Positions 7,797-14,234 of a stretch of 19,218 nucleotides of DNA are shown piece by piece. Position numbers and translations under genes: made by a program. The DNA lies in contig MHIS01000016.1 of NCBI GenBank assembly GCA_001817635.1, positions 8,189 through 27,406 on the forward strand, written 5' to 3'. Source of the DNA: Candidatus Colwellbacteria bacterium GWA2_46_10. Its GTDB lineage: Bacteria; Patescibacteriota; Minisyncoccia; UBA6257; Colwellbacteraceae. Numbering within the stretch: position 1 is the first letter of the stretch; each line of letters opens with the position of its first letter. The notes below the pieces were generated by a model. That model did no database searches. It saw only the letters and a list, made by a program, of their open reading frames with translations, and had not been told where the DNA came from.

Positions 7797-8830
7797 AATA
7801 TATAGGCAATAAAACACGCCTTCTAGAATTTATATATGATGCTGTGTTAGATTCGGGTCTTCCCAAAAATGGGACATTTGTCGACTTATTTAGTGGTACA
7901 GGATCGGTGGGAAGATACTTCAAAGGAAAAGGGTATAAAGTTATATCAAATGACTTTATGACCTATTCGTATGTGGCTCAGTATGTGCTTATAAAGTTAA
8001 ATAAAATACCTTCATTTTCGAAAATCTCGGATAATGGTGTGATGAGTGTTCTTGACTCTCTAAATAAGATTGACCCGATAAAGGGTTACGTATTTGATAA
8101 CTTTGCACCAAGCGGTTCGGCTGAAAGGCAATACTTTTCTGACGCAAACGCCATGAAAGTCGATGCCATAAGGGATCACATCGAAAACTGGAAGGATAAA
8201 AGGCTTCTTACAAACGATGAGTACCAGGTGCTTGTATATAGCTTAATTGATGCAGCAGATTTCGTAGCAAACATTTCAGGCACTTATGGGGCATATCTAA
8301 AAATCTGGCGATCGATGGCATTGAAGGATATAAAATTGCTGCCCCCAAAAATATCTGATAACGGATTGATTAATGAGGTTTACCAAAAAGATGCGAACGA
8401 ATTAGTACGAGAGATAAAAGGAGATATAGTCTACCTTGACCCACCATATAACCAACGTCAATACGCACCAAACTTCCACATATTAGAGACGTTGGCTGTA
8501 TGGGATAAGCAAATTTTATCTGGTAAGACTGGCCAAAGAGATTATTCTTCGAAAAAGTCTGCCTATTCACAAAAAACAAATGCCACCCAGGTCTTTGAAG
8601 ATTTAATTAATAACATAAATGCCAAATATATAATACTAAGTTACAACAACGAGGGGATAATACCTAGAGAAGAAATACTGAGAATCCTTAATAAAACGGG
8701 GCATGTCAAAGAATATACTACGGGCTACAGAAGGTTTAGAACTGAAAGGGATCATAAAAAAAGACAATACAAACCAGTTAATGATAGGGTGCTCGAGCAC
8801 TTGTTCGTGGTTAAGAAAATTTACCGATAA
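7793..8830 (+). CDS. D12-class adenine-specific DNA methyltransferase
   Basis: A 345-residue Dam/D12-family N6-adenine methyltransferase. KYIGNKTRLL at residues 2-11 is motif X, FVDLFSGTGSVG near 29-40 is the SAM-binding motif I, and DPPYNQRQY at about 216-224 is catalytic motif IV. The DPPYNxRQYxxNFH-LE form is typical of the D12 branch found in type II systems. The start ATG overlaps the nuclease stop (ATGA). With the other methylase being of a different class, the arrangement fits a system with an asymmetric recognition sequence where each strand needs its own enzyme. Confidence 0.92.
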   Translation: MKYIGNKTRLLEFIYDAVLDSGLPKNGTFVDLFSGTGSVGRYFKGKGYKVISNDFMTYSYVAQYVLIKLNKIPSFSKISDNGVMSVLDSLNKIDPIKGYVFDNFAPSGSAERQYFSDANAMKVDAIRDHIENWKDKRLLTNDEYQVLVYSLIDAADFVANISGTYGAYLKIWRSMALKDIKLLPPKISDNGLINEVYQKDANELVREIKGDIVYLDPPYNQRQYAPNFHILETLAVWDKQILSGKTGQRDYSSKKSAYSQKTNATQVFEDLINNINAKYIILSYNNEGIIPREEILRILNKTGHVKEYTTGYRRFRTERDHKKRQYKPVNDRVLEHLFVVKKIYR

Positions 8831-8848
8831 GTCATAAATTAGTATAAT
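8821..8848 (+). promoter_or_regulatory. Predicted promoter for metK
   Basis: A perfect TATAAT (8843-8848) has a weak -35-like TTACCG 16 bp upstream, at the very end of the methyltransferase gene. Transcription would start just before the riboswitch aptamer. Confidence 0.5.
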
Positions 8849-8870
8849 AACTATACAACTGAATATTGGA

Positions 8871-8967
8871 TTTATCAGGAGTGGCAGATAGGGGATTGGC
8901 CCAATAACCTGCCCAGCAACCCTTGGAGATGACGACCCAAGATAGGTGCTACAACCAATCAGATAAA
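8871..8967 (+). ncRNA. SAM-clan riboswitch (SAM-I-like) upstream of metK
   Basis: The segment folds as a SAM-I-type aptamer. P1 pairs TTTATC (8871-8876) with GATAAA (8962-8967). P2 pairs GGCAG (8883-8887) with CTGCC (8909-8913). P3 pairs CTTGG (8922-8926) with CCAAG (8937-8941). A pseudoknot can form between GATTGG (8894-8899) and CCAATC (8954-8959). The hallmark GGCCCAAT, GCAACCC and GGTGCTA strings are present. No clear P4 is seen, so it may be a SAM-I/IV variant. An alternative pairing of ACGACC (8932-8937) with GGTCGT (8970-8975), followed by five T, could act as the switch to termination. It precedes metK, a classical SAM-regulated gene. Confidence 0.82.
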
Positions 8968-9009
8968 AAGGTCGTTTTTTGCTTTGTCTAAACTAAATAA
9001 ATAATAAAA

Positions 9010-10011
9010 ATGTTCAACCAAGCTTGGATAAAAATGTACAAAGAGAACAGGGACAAAAAGGCAATGACTTATGAGTTTGTGTCTCCTATGCATCCGGATA
9101 AGATTTGTGATCAAATAGCAGACGCCATCTTAGATGATTACCTGTCCAGCGATCCAGATGCTCGTGTGGCAATAGAAGTAATGGGAGGGCACGGAAAAAT
9201 TAAGATAACAGGTGAGATATCAACCAAATGGGATTCTAATCTTTCCGCCCAGTCTATTGAGGAAATTGTGCGTGAAATAGCAGGCTATGCTTACGAAGTG
9301 GAGATTTTCACCAGCAAGCAAAGCAGGGAGATAGCCAGGGGAGTAGATAGTGGTGGTGCAGGCGATCAAGGCATTATGATCGGCTACGCTTGTTCCGACA
9401 CAGACACCCATATGCCAAGGGGATACGAGATAGCTCGGCAATTATGTAGAGACATCTATGAGCATTATCCCCACGACGGCAAAGTCCAGGTAACTATAAG
9501 TGGCGATAGTGTTTTGGCAGTCGTTGCAAGCTTCCAACACACCAGAACCGAAGATCTTGATGGGATGGTTAGGCAATTAATTTCCGCTAACAACTATTTT
9601 ATCAATCCAGCTGGTGAGTGGATCACAGGTGGTTTTGACGCAGACTCAGGTCTTTCAGGAAGGAAAATCGTGATAGACAACTATGGTCCAGAAGTGCCAG
9701 TTGGTGGAGGTAGTTTTTCTGGTAAAGACCTAACAAAAGTAGATAGAAGCGGAGCCTATATGGCACGTAAGATAGCCGTAGATCTCCTCAAGCAGAAAGA
9801 AGCTAGTGAGGTCTTGGTTAAACTGGGTTATGTAATCGGAGTCACTGAGCCAGTAATGGCAGTAGCCAAAATAGATGGCGTACTTGAGACTGTTTCTGGT
9901 TATGATCTCACTCCTAAAGGAATTATTAAGACCTTGAATATTGGAAGACCCCTTTTCTATGAAACTGCCAAGTGGGGACACTTTGGTAGGGGATTTCGGT
10001 GGGACAAGTAA
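9010..10011 (+). CDS. metK: S-adenosylmethionine synthetase, short form
   Basis: Makes SAM from methionine and ATP in the cytoplasm. HPDKICDQ (ATP-binding His), GAGDQGIMIGYA (signature 1), FFINPAGEW-ITGG, SGRKIVIDNYG, GGGSFSGKDLTKVDRS (signature 2), YVIGVTEPV and the C-terminal GHFGRGFRWDK are all present. At 333 residues it is about 50 shorter than typical bacterial MetK (about 385), mainly in the central region, so it is a reduced version. The first 18 residues (MFNQAWIKMYKENRDKKA) are unusual for the family; ATG 9064 (MTYEFVSPMHPDK) would give the customary N-terminus, and ATG 9031 is a third option. It is controlled by the SAM riboswitch just upstream, and sits directly downstream of two SAM-using methyltransferases. 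Confidence 0.95.
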   Translation: MFNQAWIKMYKENRDKKAMTYEFVSPMHPDKICDQIADAILDDYLSSDPDARVAIEVMGGHGKIKITGEISTKWDSNLSAQSIEEIVREIAGYAYEVEIFTSKQSREIARGVDSGGAGDQGIMIGYACSDTDTHMPRGYEIARQLCRDIYEHYPHDGKVQVTISGDSVLAVVASFQHTRTEDLDGMVRQLISANNYFINPAGEWITGGFDADSGLSGRKIVIDNYGPEVPVGGGSFSGKDLTKVDRSGAYMARKIAVDLLKQKEASEVLVKLGYVIGVTEPVMAVAKIDGVLETVSGYDLTPKGIIKTLNIGRPLFYETAKWGHFGRGFRWDK

Positions 10012-10072
10012 TTTTACGCACCCACCGATTTTACCCCCATAAACAGTAGTTAATTTTGATACCCCTAACGGG

Positions 10073-10083
10073 AAGGTAGAACT
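10073..10083. other. Candidate attachment site, distal end
   Basis: Exact repeat of the 11-mer at 656-666 (AAGGTAGAACT), with partial flank similarity, located in the gap between metK and the zinc-ribbon gene. If real, the integrated element spans roughly 656-10083 and includes metK. The evidence is one short direct repeat. Confidence 0.3.
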
Positions 10084-10101
10084 TTTGGTATTGTTTAGGA
10101 G

Positions 10102-10329
10102 ATGGATGACTATCCAGCCAATACGTGGACAGATGAGGATGTAGAGAAAATGCGAAGCAATTTTGCTTACCGCAAGCCGTCTAAGTGCCCGATTTGTGGA
10201 ATAGGGGTAAAAATTAAAAGAGAAGAAGGTCCAGCCTACGTTAAAAAGAAGTATGTTAAAACCCACTACTTTGTTGCGTTCAACTGTCCCGGCTGTAACA
10301 GGCACGATGTTAGAACATATAAGAAGTAA
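10102..10329 (+). CDS. Small zinc-ribbon protein
   Basis: A 75-residue protein with two Cys pairs, CPICG (near residues 29-33) and CPGC (near 62-65), that should bind one zinc ion in a ribbon. The rest is basic and aromatic (KIKREEG, VKKKYVKTHYFVAFN). It has a good Shine-Dalgarno (AGGAG, 4 nt before ATG). Function unknown; nucleic-acid binding is a common role of such ribbons but is inference. The cupin gene starts 10 nt downstream on the same strand, so the two probably form an operon. Confidence 0.7.
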   Translation: MDDYPANTWTDEDVEKMRSNFAYRKPSKCPICGIGVKIKREEGPAYVKKKYVKTHYFVAFNCPGCNRHDVRTYKK

Positions 10330-10339
10330 TTAGTCCAAT

Positions 10340-10714
10340 ATGGGAAACGAGAAAATCCAGTCGGGGAGCATTCATAAGAAAGAGAACGGTAAAAACGGTT
10401 GGTTCTTCGGAGATCTTGATAGCCACACACTCCCATACCCCTGGCGATACGAGGGTATGCAAATGAAGTGGTATTATGCTCACCCAGGGGAATGTAAGAG
10501 CGAAGCAAAAGCTGATCCAAAGAATAGCACGATAACAATCCTGATTGAGGGCAGTCACGAAGTATTATTCCCAGACGATAAGGATAAGGATTATAGAATG
10601 AAGTGCCAGGGAGATTTTGTTTTCTTTGAACCAAATATCAGACACACTTGGAAGGCTGGCAACCAAGGAAGTCTAACTATTACACTTAGGTTTCCCCACG
10701 AGGACTTAGGGTAG
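10340..10714 (+). CDS. Small cupin-fold protein
   Basis: A 124-residue single-domain protein with beta-rich cupin features: ITILIEGSHEVLF (strand pair and turn), then GDFVFFEPNIRHTWKAGNQGSLTITLRFP, which matches the second cupin motif G-x(5-7)-P-x-x-x-H. The first cupin motif with its H-x-H pair is not evident, so metal binding is uncertain. It may bind a small molecule or act as a sensor. No signal peptide is seen. It is read just after the zinc-ribbon gene and converges on the minus-strand gene ending at 10773. Confidence 0.65.
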   Translation: MGNEKIQSGSIHKKENGKNGWFFGDLDSHTLPYPWRYEGMQMKWYYAHPGECKSEAKADPKNSTITILIEGSHEVLFPDDKDKDYRMKCQGDFVFFEPNIRHTWKAGNQGSLTITLRFPHEDLG

Positions 10715-10772
10715 GCACCCAAACCCCAGTATTCCTCATAATCTCAGTCCGAACGTCCTTCACGATACCTAC

Positions 10773-11135
10773 TCACCCTTTAAGTTCTCGGATTTCTTCC
10801 TCAAGACTCTCGATCTCCTTTTTCATTGCCTCCCCCTTTTCCTCCGCCTCTTCCTCAAGAGCCTTAACCTCTTCTATTAATTCTTGCATTCGTTCATCTC
10901 TAATATCTATTTCCATCTCAAGTGGCGTTGATACATTACTTTTGCCCATACTATAGGCGGCTGCACCTACCACAGCGGCGATAAGTAACACTTCAAAGTT
11001 ACTCATGTATGCACCCGTATTTGTCAGCATCATCAGAAAATAAAACGCCCAAATGACAAAGAGGGTCCGAAGGAGTATTTTTAGCCAATACTTCTTGATA
11101 AGCTTCACTTTCAAGATCAAATTAGGTCTCACCAT
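10773..11135 (-). CDS. Membrane protein with C-terminal coiled coil
   Basis: A 120-residue protein with two hydrophobic segments (about residues 18-41 and 45-65) followed by a long Glu/Lys-rich helix (about 80-119) that has the heptad look of a coiled coil (ELIEEVKALEEEAEEKGEAMKKEIESLEEEIRELK). The arm probably protrudes from the membrane and may mediate self-association. It overlaps the upstream minus-strand gene by 14 nt, so both belong to one operon. No family recognised. Confidence 0.65.
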   Translation of the reverse strand: MVRPNLILKVKLIKKYWLKILLRTLFVIWAFYFLMMLTNTGAYMSNFEVLLIAAVVGAAAYSMGKSNVSTPLEMEIDIRDERMQELIEEVKALEEEAEEKGEAMKKEIESLEEEIRELKG

Positions 11136-11517
11136 TTTCTGCCCTTAATCTAGGAAGGAGTGTCTCATAAATATGCATGTTGCGCTCGCAATTTTCGTCA
11201 AAGTTGCGTTGGATTTCCGCGGGACCATAATCTTCTTCTGGCGCCTCAAATTGTATATGGGCACTTAGTGCGTAGATGGCTAGCTGCCAGTCAATATCTT
11301 TTGTCTGTGGACACTCAATTGAATACGGGCCATTCTCCTCTTCGTAGGGGTATGAATAGAAATACAGAGGCAGAATTTCCCTCAAAGAATCTTGCCCATC
11401 CTTGGTTGTTATAGTCGTATGGGCATTCGATGCTAAGGTAAGCAAAAGAACAAGCACTACAACTACGGAAAGAATTATCAATGTCGCCTTAAACCAATTT
11501 TCTTTTAGCAAGTTCAT
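11122..11517 (-). CDS. Anchored or exported hypothetical protein
   Basis: A 131-residue protein with one N-terminal hydrophobic segment (residues about 10-30: ATLIILSVVVVLVLLLTLAS) after a Lys-containing start, typical of a signal anchor, then an extracytoplasmic acidic domain with two Cys (IECPQ, ENCER) that could form a disulfide. No known family. A TATAAT lies 12 nt upstream of its ATG (minus strand), so the leader is only a few bases long. It is divergent from the first small gene of the repeat-bounded array, and the first clear repeat copy lies in that divergent gap. Confidence 0.62.
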   Translation of the reverse strand: MNLLKENWFKATLIILSVVVVLVLLLTLASNAHTTITTKDGQDSLREILPLYFYSYPYEEENGPYSIECPQTKDIDWQLAIYALSAHIQFEAPEEDYGPAEIQRNFDENCERNMHIYETLLPRLRAENGET

Positions 11518-11540
11518 TCTTTGCCAATAATTATACTGCT

Positions 11541-11573
11541 AAACAGGTTCTAACATCGTCCACCAGGATAGTC
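11541..11573 (+). repeat. 33-bp intergenic repeat, copy A
   Basis: First clear copy of the repeat family: AAACAGGTTCTAACATCGTC then CACCAGG. It is single and its 3' end is degenerate. It lies between the divergent genes starting at 11517 (minus) and 11603 (plus). Confidence 0.85.
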
Positions 11574-11602
11574 AAATTTATATGTTGTGATAGCATTAGA
11601 TT

Positions 11603-11854
11603 ATGAAGAGGATACTTATTCTAGTTAGTCTACTCCTTGTCCTAGGGCTTTCTGCATATATCTGGTACAAGGCATCTTGGTGGGAGAATATGGTTACTTC
11701 GGACACTGAGGGTTGGTATAAGTACCCAGAGTTATCACGCACCGATATAAGGGATACTTACGATTTGGCCTTTAAGAAAATACTACTGTTGAATGGAGTT
11801 TTCTTTGCATCAGTCTTCTTGTTATTGAAGTTAGGCAATCACAAGCGTAAATAA
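11603..11854 (+). CDS. Small two-TM protein (cassette 1)
   Basis: An 83-residue protein with hydrophobic segments at residues about 4-22 and 57-77 and a short Trp/Tyr-rich loop between them (WYKASWWENM, EGWYKYPEL). It ends in a basic tail NHKRK. The final codons AAA-TAA are the first bases of repeat copy B1. The upstream box TAGCAT, 6 nt before ATG, is a weak match to the -10 elements of the neighbours. No family recognised; location in the inner membrane is likely. Confidence 0.6.
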   Translation: MKRILILVSLLLVLGLSAYIWYKASWWENMVTSDTEGWYKYPELSRTDIRDTYDLAFKKILLLNGVFFASVFLLLKLGNHKRK

Positions 11855-11936
11855 GTTCGAACATCGTCCACTAGAGATTCACGCTTCAAGCATCAAAGCC
11901 CTGAAATAGGTTCGAACTTCGTACATGGTGCGGAGC
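11849..11936 (+). repeat. Paired repeat B (two 33-bp units, period 55 bp)
   Basis: Units begin at 11849 and 11904. Unit 2 has diverged in its 3' half (TCGTACATGGTGCGGAGC). The linker TTCAAGCATCAAAGCCCT is shared with pair E and nearly with pair F. The stop codon of the upstream gene lies inside unit 1 (11852-11854). Confidence 0.85.
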
Positions 11937-11960
11937 CAACAATCAGCTTGTATGGTGTGG

Positions 11961-11966
11961 TAAGAT
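11961..11966 (+). promoter_or_regulatory. -10 box of leaderless hydrolase gene
   Basis: TAAGAT preceded by TGG (extended -10), 6 nt before ATG 11973. The string TGTGGTAAGATT recurs at 15080-15091 before another gene of the array. Confidence 0.6.
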
Positions 11967-11972
11967 TTCACT

Positions 11973-12542
11973 ATGGGAACGGTATATATAATTCACGGGT
12001 GCCCCTCCAGTGCTGAAAAGGGCATGGATGCACAGACAAGGACCTATGACAAACATTGGATGCCTTGGTTAAAGAAGGAATTGATGTCAAAAGGTATAAA
12101 TGTGGAGATTCCACTTATGCCAGCTCCTTGGGAACCAAACTACGAAGCATACAAAAAAGAGTTTGAGAAATATAAAGTATCAGAGGAAGACACTCTTATA
12201 GGGCACAGTTGCGGCTGTGCATTTCTAGTTCGTTGGCTAGGAGATTCTGGCCAGAAAGTTAAAAGGTTAATACTTGTGGCCCCCTGGAAAATAGCACCAC
12301 AAAACGATGCTCTAAAAAGAGCTTTCTATGAATACCCCATAGATGAATCAGTGAAATCACAAGTGAGCGAAGTAATAATCTTTACCGCAGACAATGAGGC
12401 GGCAGATGGCAAGAAAAGCGTAAAATTATTCCACAATGCATTGGGTGGCAAAGTAATAGAGTTAGAAGGTAGGGGGCATTACATATTAAGACATATGGGA
12501 ACTGAAGAATTTCCAGAGTTGAGAGATGTAGTGCTAAGTTAA
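11973..12542 (+). CDS. RBBP9/YdeN-type serine hydrolase (cassette 2)
   Basis: A 189-residue alpha/beta hydrolase of the RBBP9/YdeN family. YIIHGCPSS is the oxyanion strand-turn, GHSCGC (near residues 77-82) is the nucleophile elbow with Ser, the TADNE segment offers the acid, and EGRGHY the catalytic His. Length and motif spacing match the family (about 180-190). The substrate is unknown; members hydrolyse small esters or peptides. Transcription is probably leaderless from the box at 11961. The gene converges on the S51-like gene, overlapping it by 4 nt, so the two share a termination region and lie in the same repeat-bounded unit. Confidence 0.88.
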   Translation: MGTVYIIHGCPSSAEKGMDAQTRTYDKHWMPWLKKELMSKGINVEIPLMPAPWEPNYEAYKKEFEKYKVSEEDTLIGHSCGCAFLVRWLGDSGQKVKRLILVAPWKIAPQNDALKRAFYEYPIDESVKSQVSEVIIFTADNEAADGKKSVKLFHNALGGKVIELEGRGHYILRHMGTEEFPELRDVVLS

Positions 12543-13114
12543 ATTTTGAACACTCTCCATTTGTAATCTTTAAGCACAACTAACTCTAAATCGTGGGGAT
12601 ACTCCTCTAGCTGTTCAAGGGGATTTCCTCTTCCCTCAAGTTCTTTACTGCCATAATGGCATGCTATGCGTATAGGAAGGATGCCTAGTCCCTCAAACAC
12701 TTTATTGCGAGTGCCAGAGTGATAGTATCGAGAAAATAAATATGCTCCAGCAGAAGAGCCAGCGACAACTTTGTCTTTAACCGCTTCCATAAATTCAGGA
12801 TGTCGCTTAAAGACTTCCATTAGTTTGGCAGTATCACCACCTCTTATGACTACAGCGTCAGACCCTTTTACTTGTTTCATAAATTCATCCTCCGAGGCCT
12901 GGACTATATTTAGGTGTTTATTAGTACTCTGAGTGAGTTTGTTTATTTCATCTTTCATCAAGTCTGGATACTCATCTACTTCACGAGCGAAGAGGACAAC
13001 AAGAACAGTAGAGCCTTCTCCCAGGTCTTTGGTGATTTCACGATAGTAAGACCTATTTGATTCGTTATCATCACGAGTAAATCCACCATGCAGAATAATT
13101 TTGGTCATGGCCAA
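12539..13114 (-). CDS. Peptidase S51 (dipeptidase E-like) family protein
   Basis: A 191-residue protein of the class-I-amidotransferase-like fold. VVIRGGDTAKLME precedes the nucleophile elbow VVAGSSAGAYLFSRYY (Ser in G-S-S-A-G-A), the typical S51 arrangement, and CHYGS lies near a candidate catalytic His. Known relatives cleave Asp-X dipeptides or cyanophycin-derived peptides; this copy is divergent, so substrate is open. It is the only minus-strand gene in the array, and its start lies 9 bp from repeat C1. Confidence 0.82.
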   Translation of the reverse strand: MAMTKIILHGGFTRDDNESNRSYYREITKDLGEGSTVLVVLFAREVDEYPDLMKDEINKLTQSTNKHLNIVQASEDEFMKQVKGSDAVVIRGGDTAKLMEVFKRHPEFMEAVKDKVVAGSSAGAYLFSRYYHSGTRNKVFEGLGILPIRIACHYGSKELEGRGNPLEQLEEYPHDLELVVLKDYKWRVFKI

Positions 13115-13122
13115 AGTTTACC

Positions 13123-13210
13123 AAACAGGTTCTAACGTCGTCCACTAGGGGGTAGCATTTCTAGGTTTAATCCAACGAAATAGGTTCTAACGTCGTCTAT
13201 CAGGGGGAGC
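13123..13210 (+). repeat. Paired repeat C (two 33-bp units, period 55 bp)
   Basis: Units at 13123-13155 and 13178-13210 are close to consensus, ending TAGGGGGTAG and CAGGGGGAGC. The linker differs from those of B, E and F (TTCTAGGTTTAATCCAACG) but has the same length, so the 55-bp spacing is kept although the sequence is not. Confidence 0.93.
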
Positions 13211-13228
13211 TCGTTAATAGGTTTCTGA

Positions 13229-13234
13229 TATAGT
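13229..13234 (+). promoter_or_regulatory. -10 box of NUDIX gene
   Basis: TATAGT preceded by TGA (extended -10). ATG 13242 is 7 nt downstream, so the transcript would begin at or next to the start codon. Confidence 0.55.
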
Positions 13235-13241
13235 TATGGGT

Positions 13242-13685
13242 ATGAAACCAGGTATCGATTATGTAGGGATAACAACTCCTTTTTATTGTCACGATGGAAA
13301 GGGAAACTTTCTTTTGCATAAAAGAAGTAAGCAGTGCCGTGATGAGCAGGGGAGGTGGGATGCTGGTTCTGGCCAGCTCGAATTTGGTATGACTGTAGAG
13401 GAGAATGTCTTGAAAGAAGTTATGGAAGAATACGGTTGTAGCGGTGAGATACAGGAACAGCTCCCAGCTCATCCGATATTAAGAGAACAAAATGGGAAGA
13501 AGACCCACTGGATTGCTATTTCTTCCTTCATCCTGGTTGACCCCAAGGATGTTAAAAACAACGAACCGCATAAGATAGATGAGATTGGGTGGTTTAAATT
13601 AAGTGATTTCCCTGAACCGCTCCACACAGGATTTCAACACTCACTGAATACTTATAGGAATTTTTTCGATAAATACAGTAGTTAA
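13242..13685 (+). CDS. NUDIX hydrolase (cassette 3)
   Basis: A 147-residue NUDIX-fold protein hydrolysing a nucleoside-diphosphate-linked substrate. FLLHKRSKQCRDEQGRWDAGSGQLEFG leads into the Nudix box GQLEFGMTVEENVLKEVMEEYGC. The catalytic KEVMEEYG core (normally REUxEExG) is intact apart from K for R, while the first box Glu is replaced by Met. The tail EIGWFKLSDFPEPLH is typical. An ATG at 13236 would add two residues; 13242 is chosen because it sits 7 nt after the -10 box, as in neighbouring leaderless genes. The TAA stop shares its last two bases with repeat D. Confidence 0.9.
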   Translation: MKPGIDYVGITTPFYCHDGKGNFLLHKRSKQCRDEQGRWDAGSGQLEFGMTVEENVLKEVMEEYGCSGEIQEQLPAHPILREQNGKKTHWIAISSFILVDPKDVKNNEPHKIDEIGWFKLSDFPEPLHTGFQHSLNTYRNFFDKYSS

Positions 13686-13716
13686 ACAGGTTCTAACGTC
13701 GTCTACTAGGGGGAGC
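13684..13716 (+). repeat. 33-bp intergenic repeat, copy D (single)
   Basis: The cleanest single copy: AAACAGGTTCTAACGTCGTC followed by TACTAGGGGGAGC. It begins within the stop codon of the NUDIX gene and ends 17 bp before the next -10 box. It lacks the 55-bp partner, as would result from recombination between the two units of a pair. Confidence 0.95.
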
Positions 13717-13733
13717 TGCAATACAGTTTGATA

Positions 13734-13739
13734 TATAAT
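13734..13739 (+). promoter_or_regulatory. -10 box of 115-residue membrane protein gene
   Basis: Perfect TATAAT, 6 nt before ATG 13746, so the start at 13746 is preferred over a TTG at 13728 that would lie upstream of the promoter box. Confidence 0.65.
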
Positions 13740-13745
13740 TTGGGT

Positions 13746-14093
13746 ATGAAGATATATAGAGCATTATTAATAATAATCATTGGTTTGCTAGCAGGCATAG
13801 TTGTAAGTTTTGTCCTGACTAATTATGGAATTCCTGCAGCTTCCATAATTTACCTATTAGTAGGTTTAGCCATAGGAGTTTTAGTCAAGGAAAAGCATAA
13901 AGCGTATCAATTAGCTATCGTTTTCCCCATATTTCTTTTTCTCGGAGCTTTTTATTCTTTTATCCAGTTAATTGATTTAGGCTCAGCGGGACTAGTTTTA
14001 ATAGTTTTTATCCCCCTCTTAGCCCTAGGAGGGCCCGTTGTTTCTTTCGTAGGGGCATTTCTTGCTAGGTTGTTCAAGCTAAACAGGTTCTAA
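13746..14093 (+). CDS. Four-TM membrane protein (cassette 4)
   Basis: A 115-residue, very hydrophobic protein with four membrane segments (about residues 5-26, 30-47, 54-74 and 80-108) and short loops (KEKHKAY). I recognise no family. The last residues NRF and the TAA stop are encoded by repeat E1 (AAC-AGG-TTC-TAA), so the repeat supplies the natural end of the protein. Leaderless transcription from the TATAAT at 13734 is likely. Confidence 0.65.
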   Translation: MKIYRALLIIIIGLLAGIVVSFVLTNYGIPAASIIYLLVGLAIGVLVKEKHKAYQLAIVFPIFLFLGAFYSFIQLIDLGSAGLVLIVFIPLLALGGPVVSFVGAFLARLFKLNRF

Positions 14094-14168
14094 CGTCGTC
14101 CACTATCCGTCTACGTTTCAAGCATCAAAGCCCTAAAATAGGTCCTAACGTCGTCTACTAGGGGGAGC
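14081..14168 (+). repeat. Paired repeat E (two 33-bp units, period 55 bp)
   Basis: Units start at 14081 and 14136. Unit 1 loses the G-run (CACTATCCGT). The linker contains TTTCAAGCATCAAAGCCCTA. CCCTA at the end of the linker can pair with TAGGG at the end of unit 2. The stop of the upstream gene lies inside unit 1 (14091-14093). Confidence 0.93.
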
Positions 14169-14220
14169 AGTCTTCAGGCAACATTACTAGTCCAGATTAC
14201 GAAGCAAACCGAGTAAGTTG

Positions 14221-14226
14221 TATAAT
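14221..14226 (+). promoter_or_regulatory. -10 box of 253-residue membrane protein gene
   Basis: Perfect TATAAT, 8 nt before ATG 14235. No Shine-Dalgarno can fit in the implied leader. Confidence 0.6.
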
Positions 14227-14234
14227 GAGAATCA

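Noticed and set aside
9730..10305. 191-codon minus-strand frame across the end of metK and the zinc-ribbon gene
   Set aside because: Covers two well-supported genes on the other strand and shows no domain.
10745..10770. Possible further repeat copy (AGTCCGAACGTCCTTCACGA)
   Set aside because: It shares AACGTC and TCAC but needs an indel and lacks the G-run; too weak to count.
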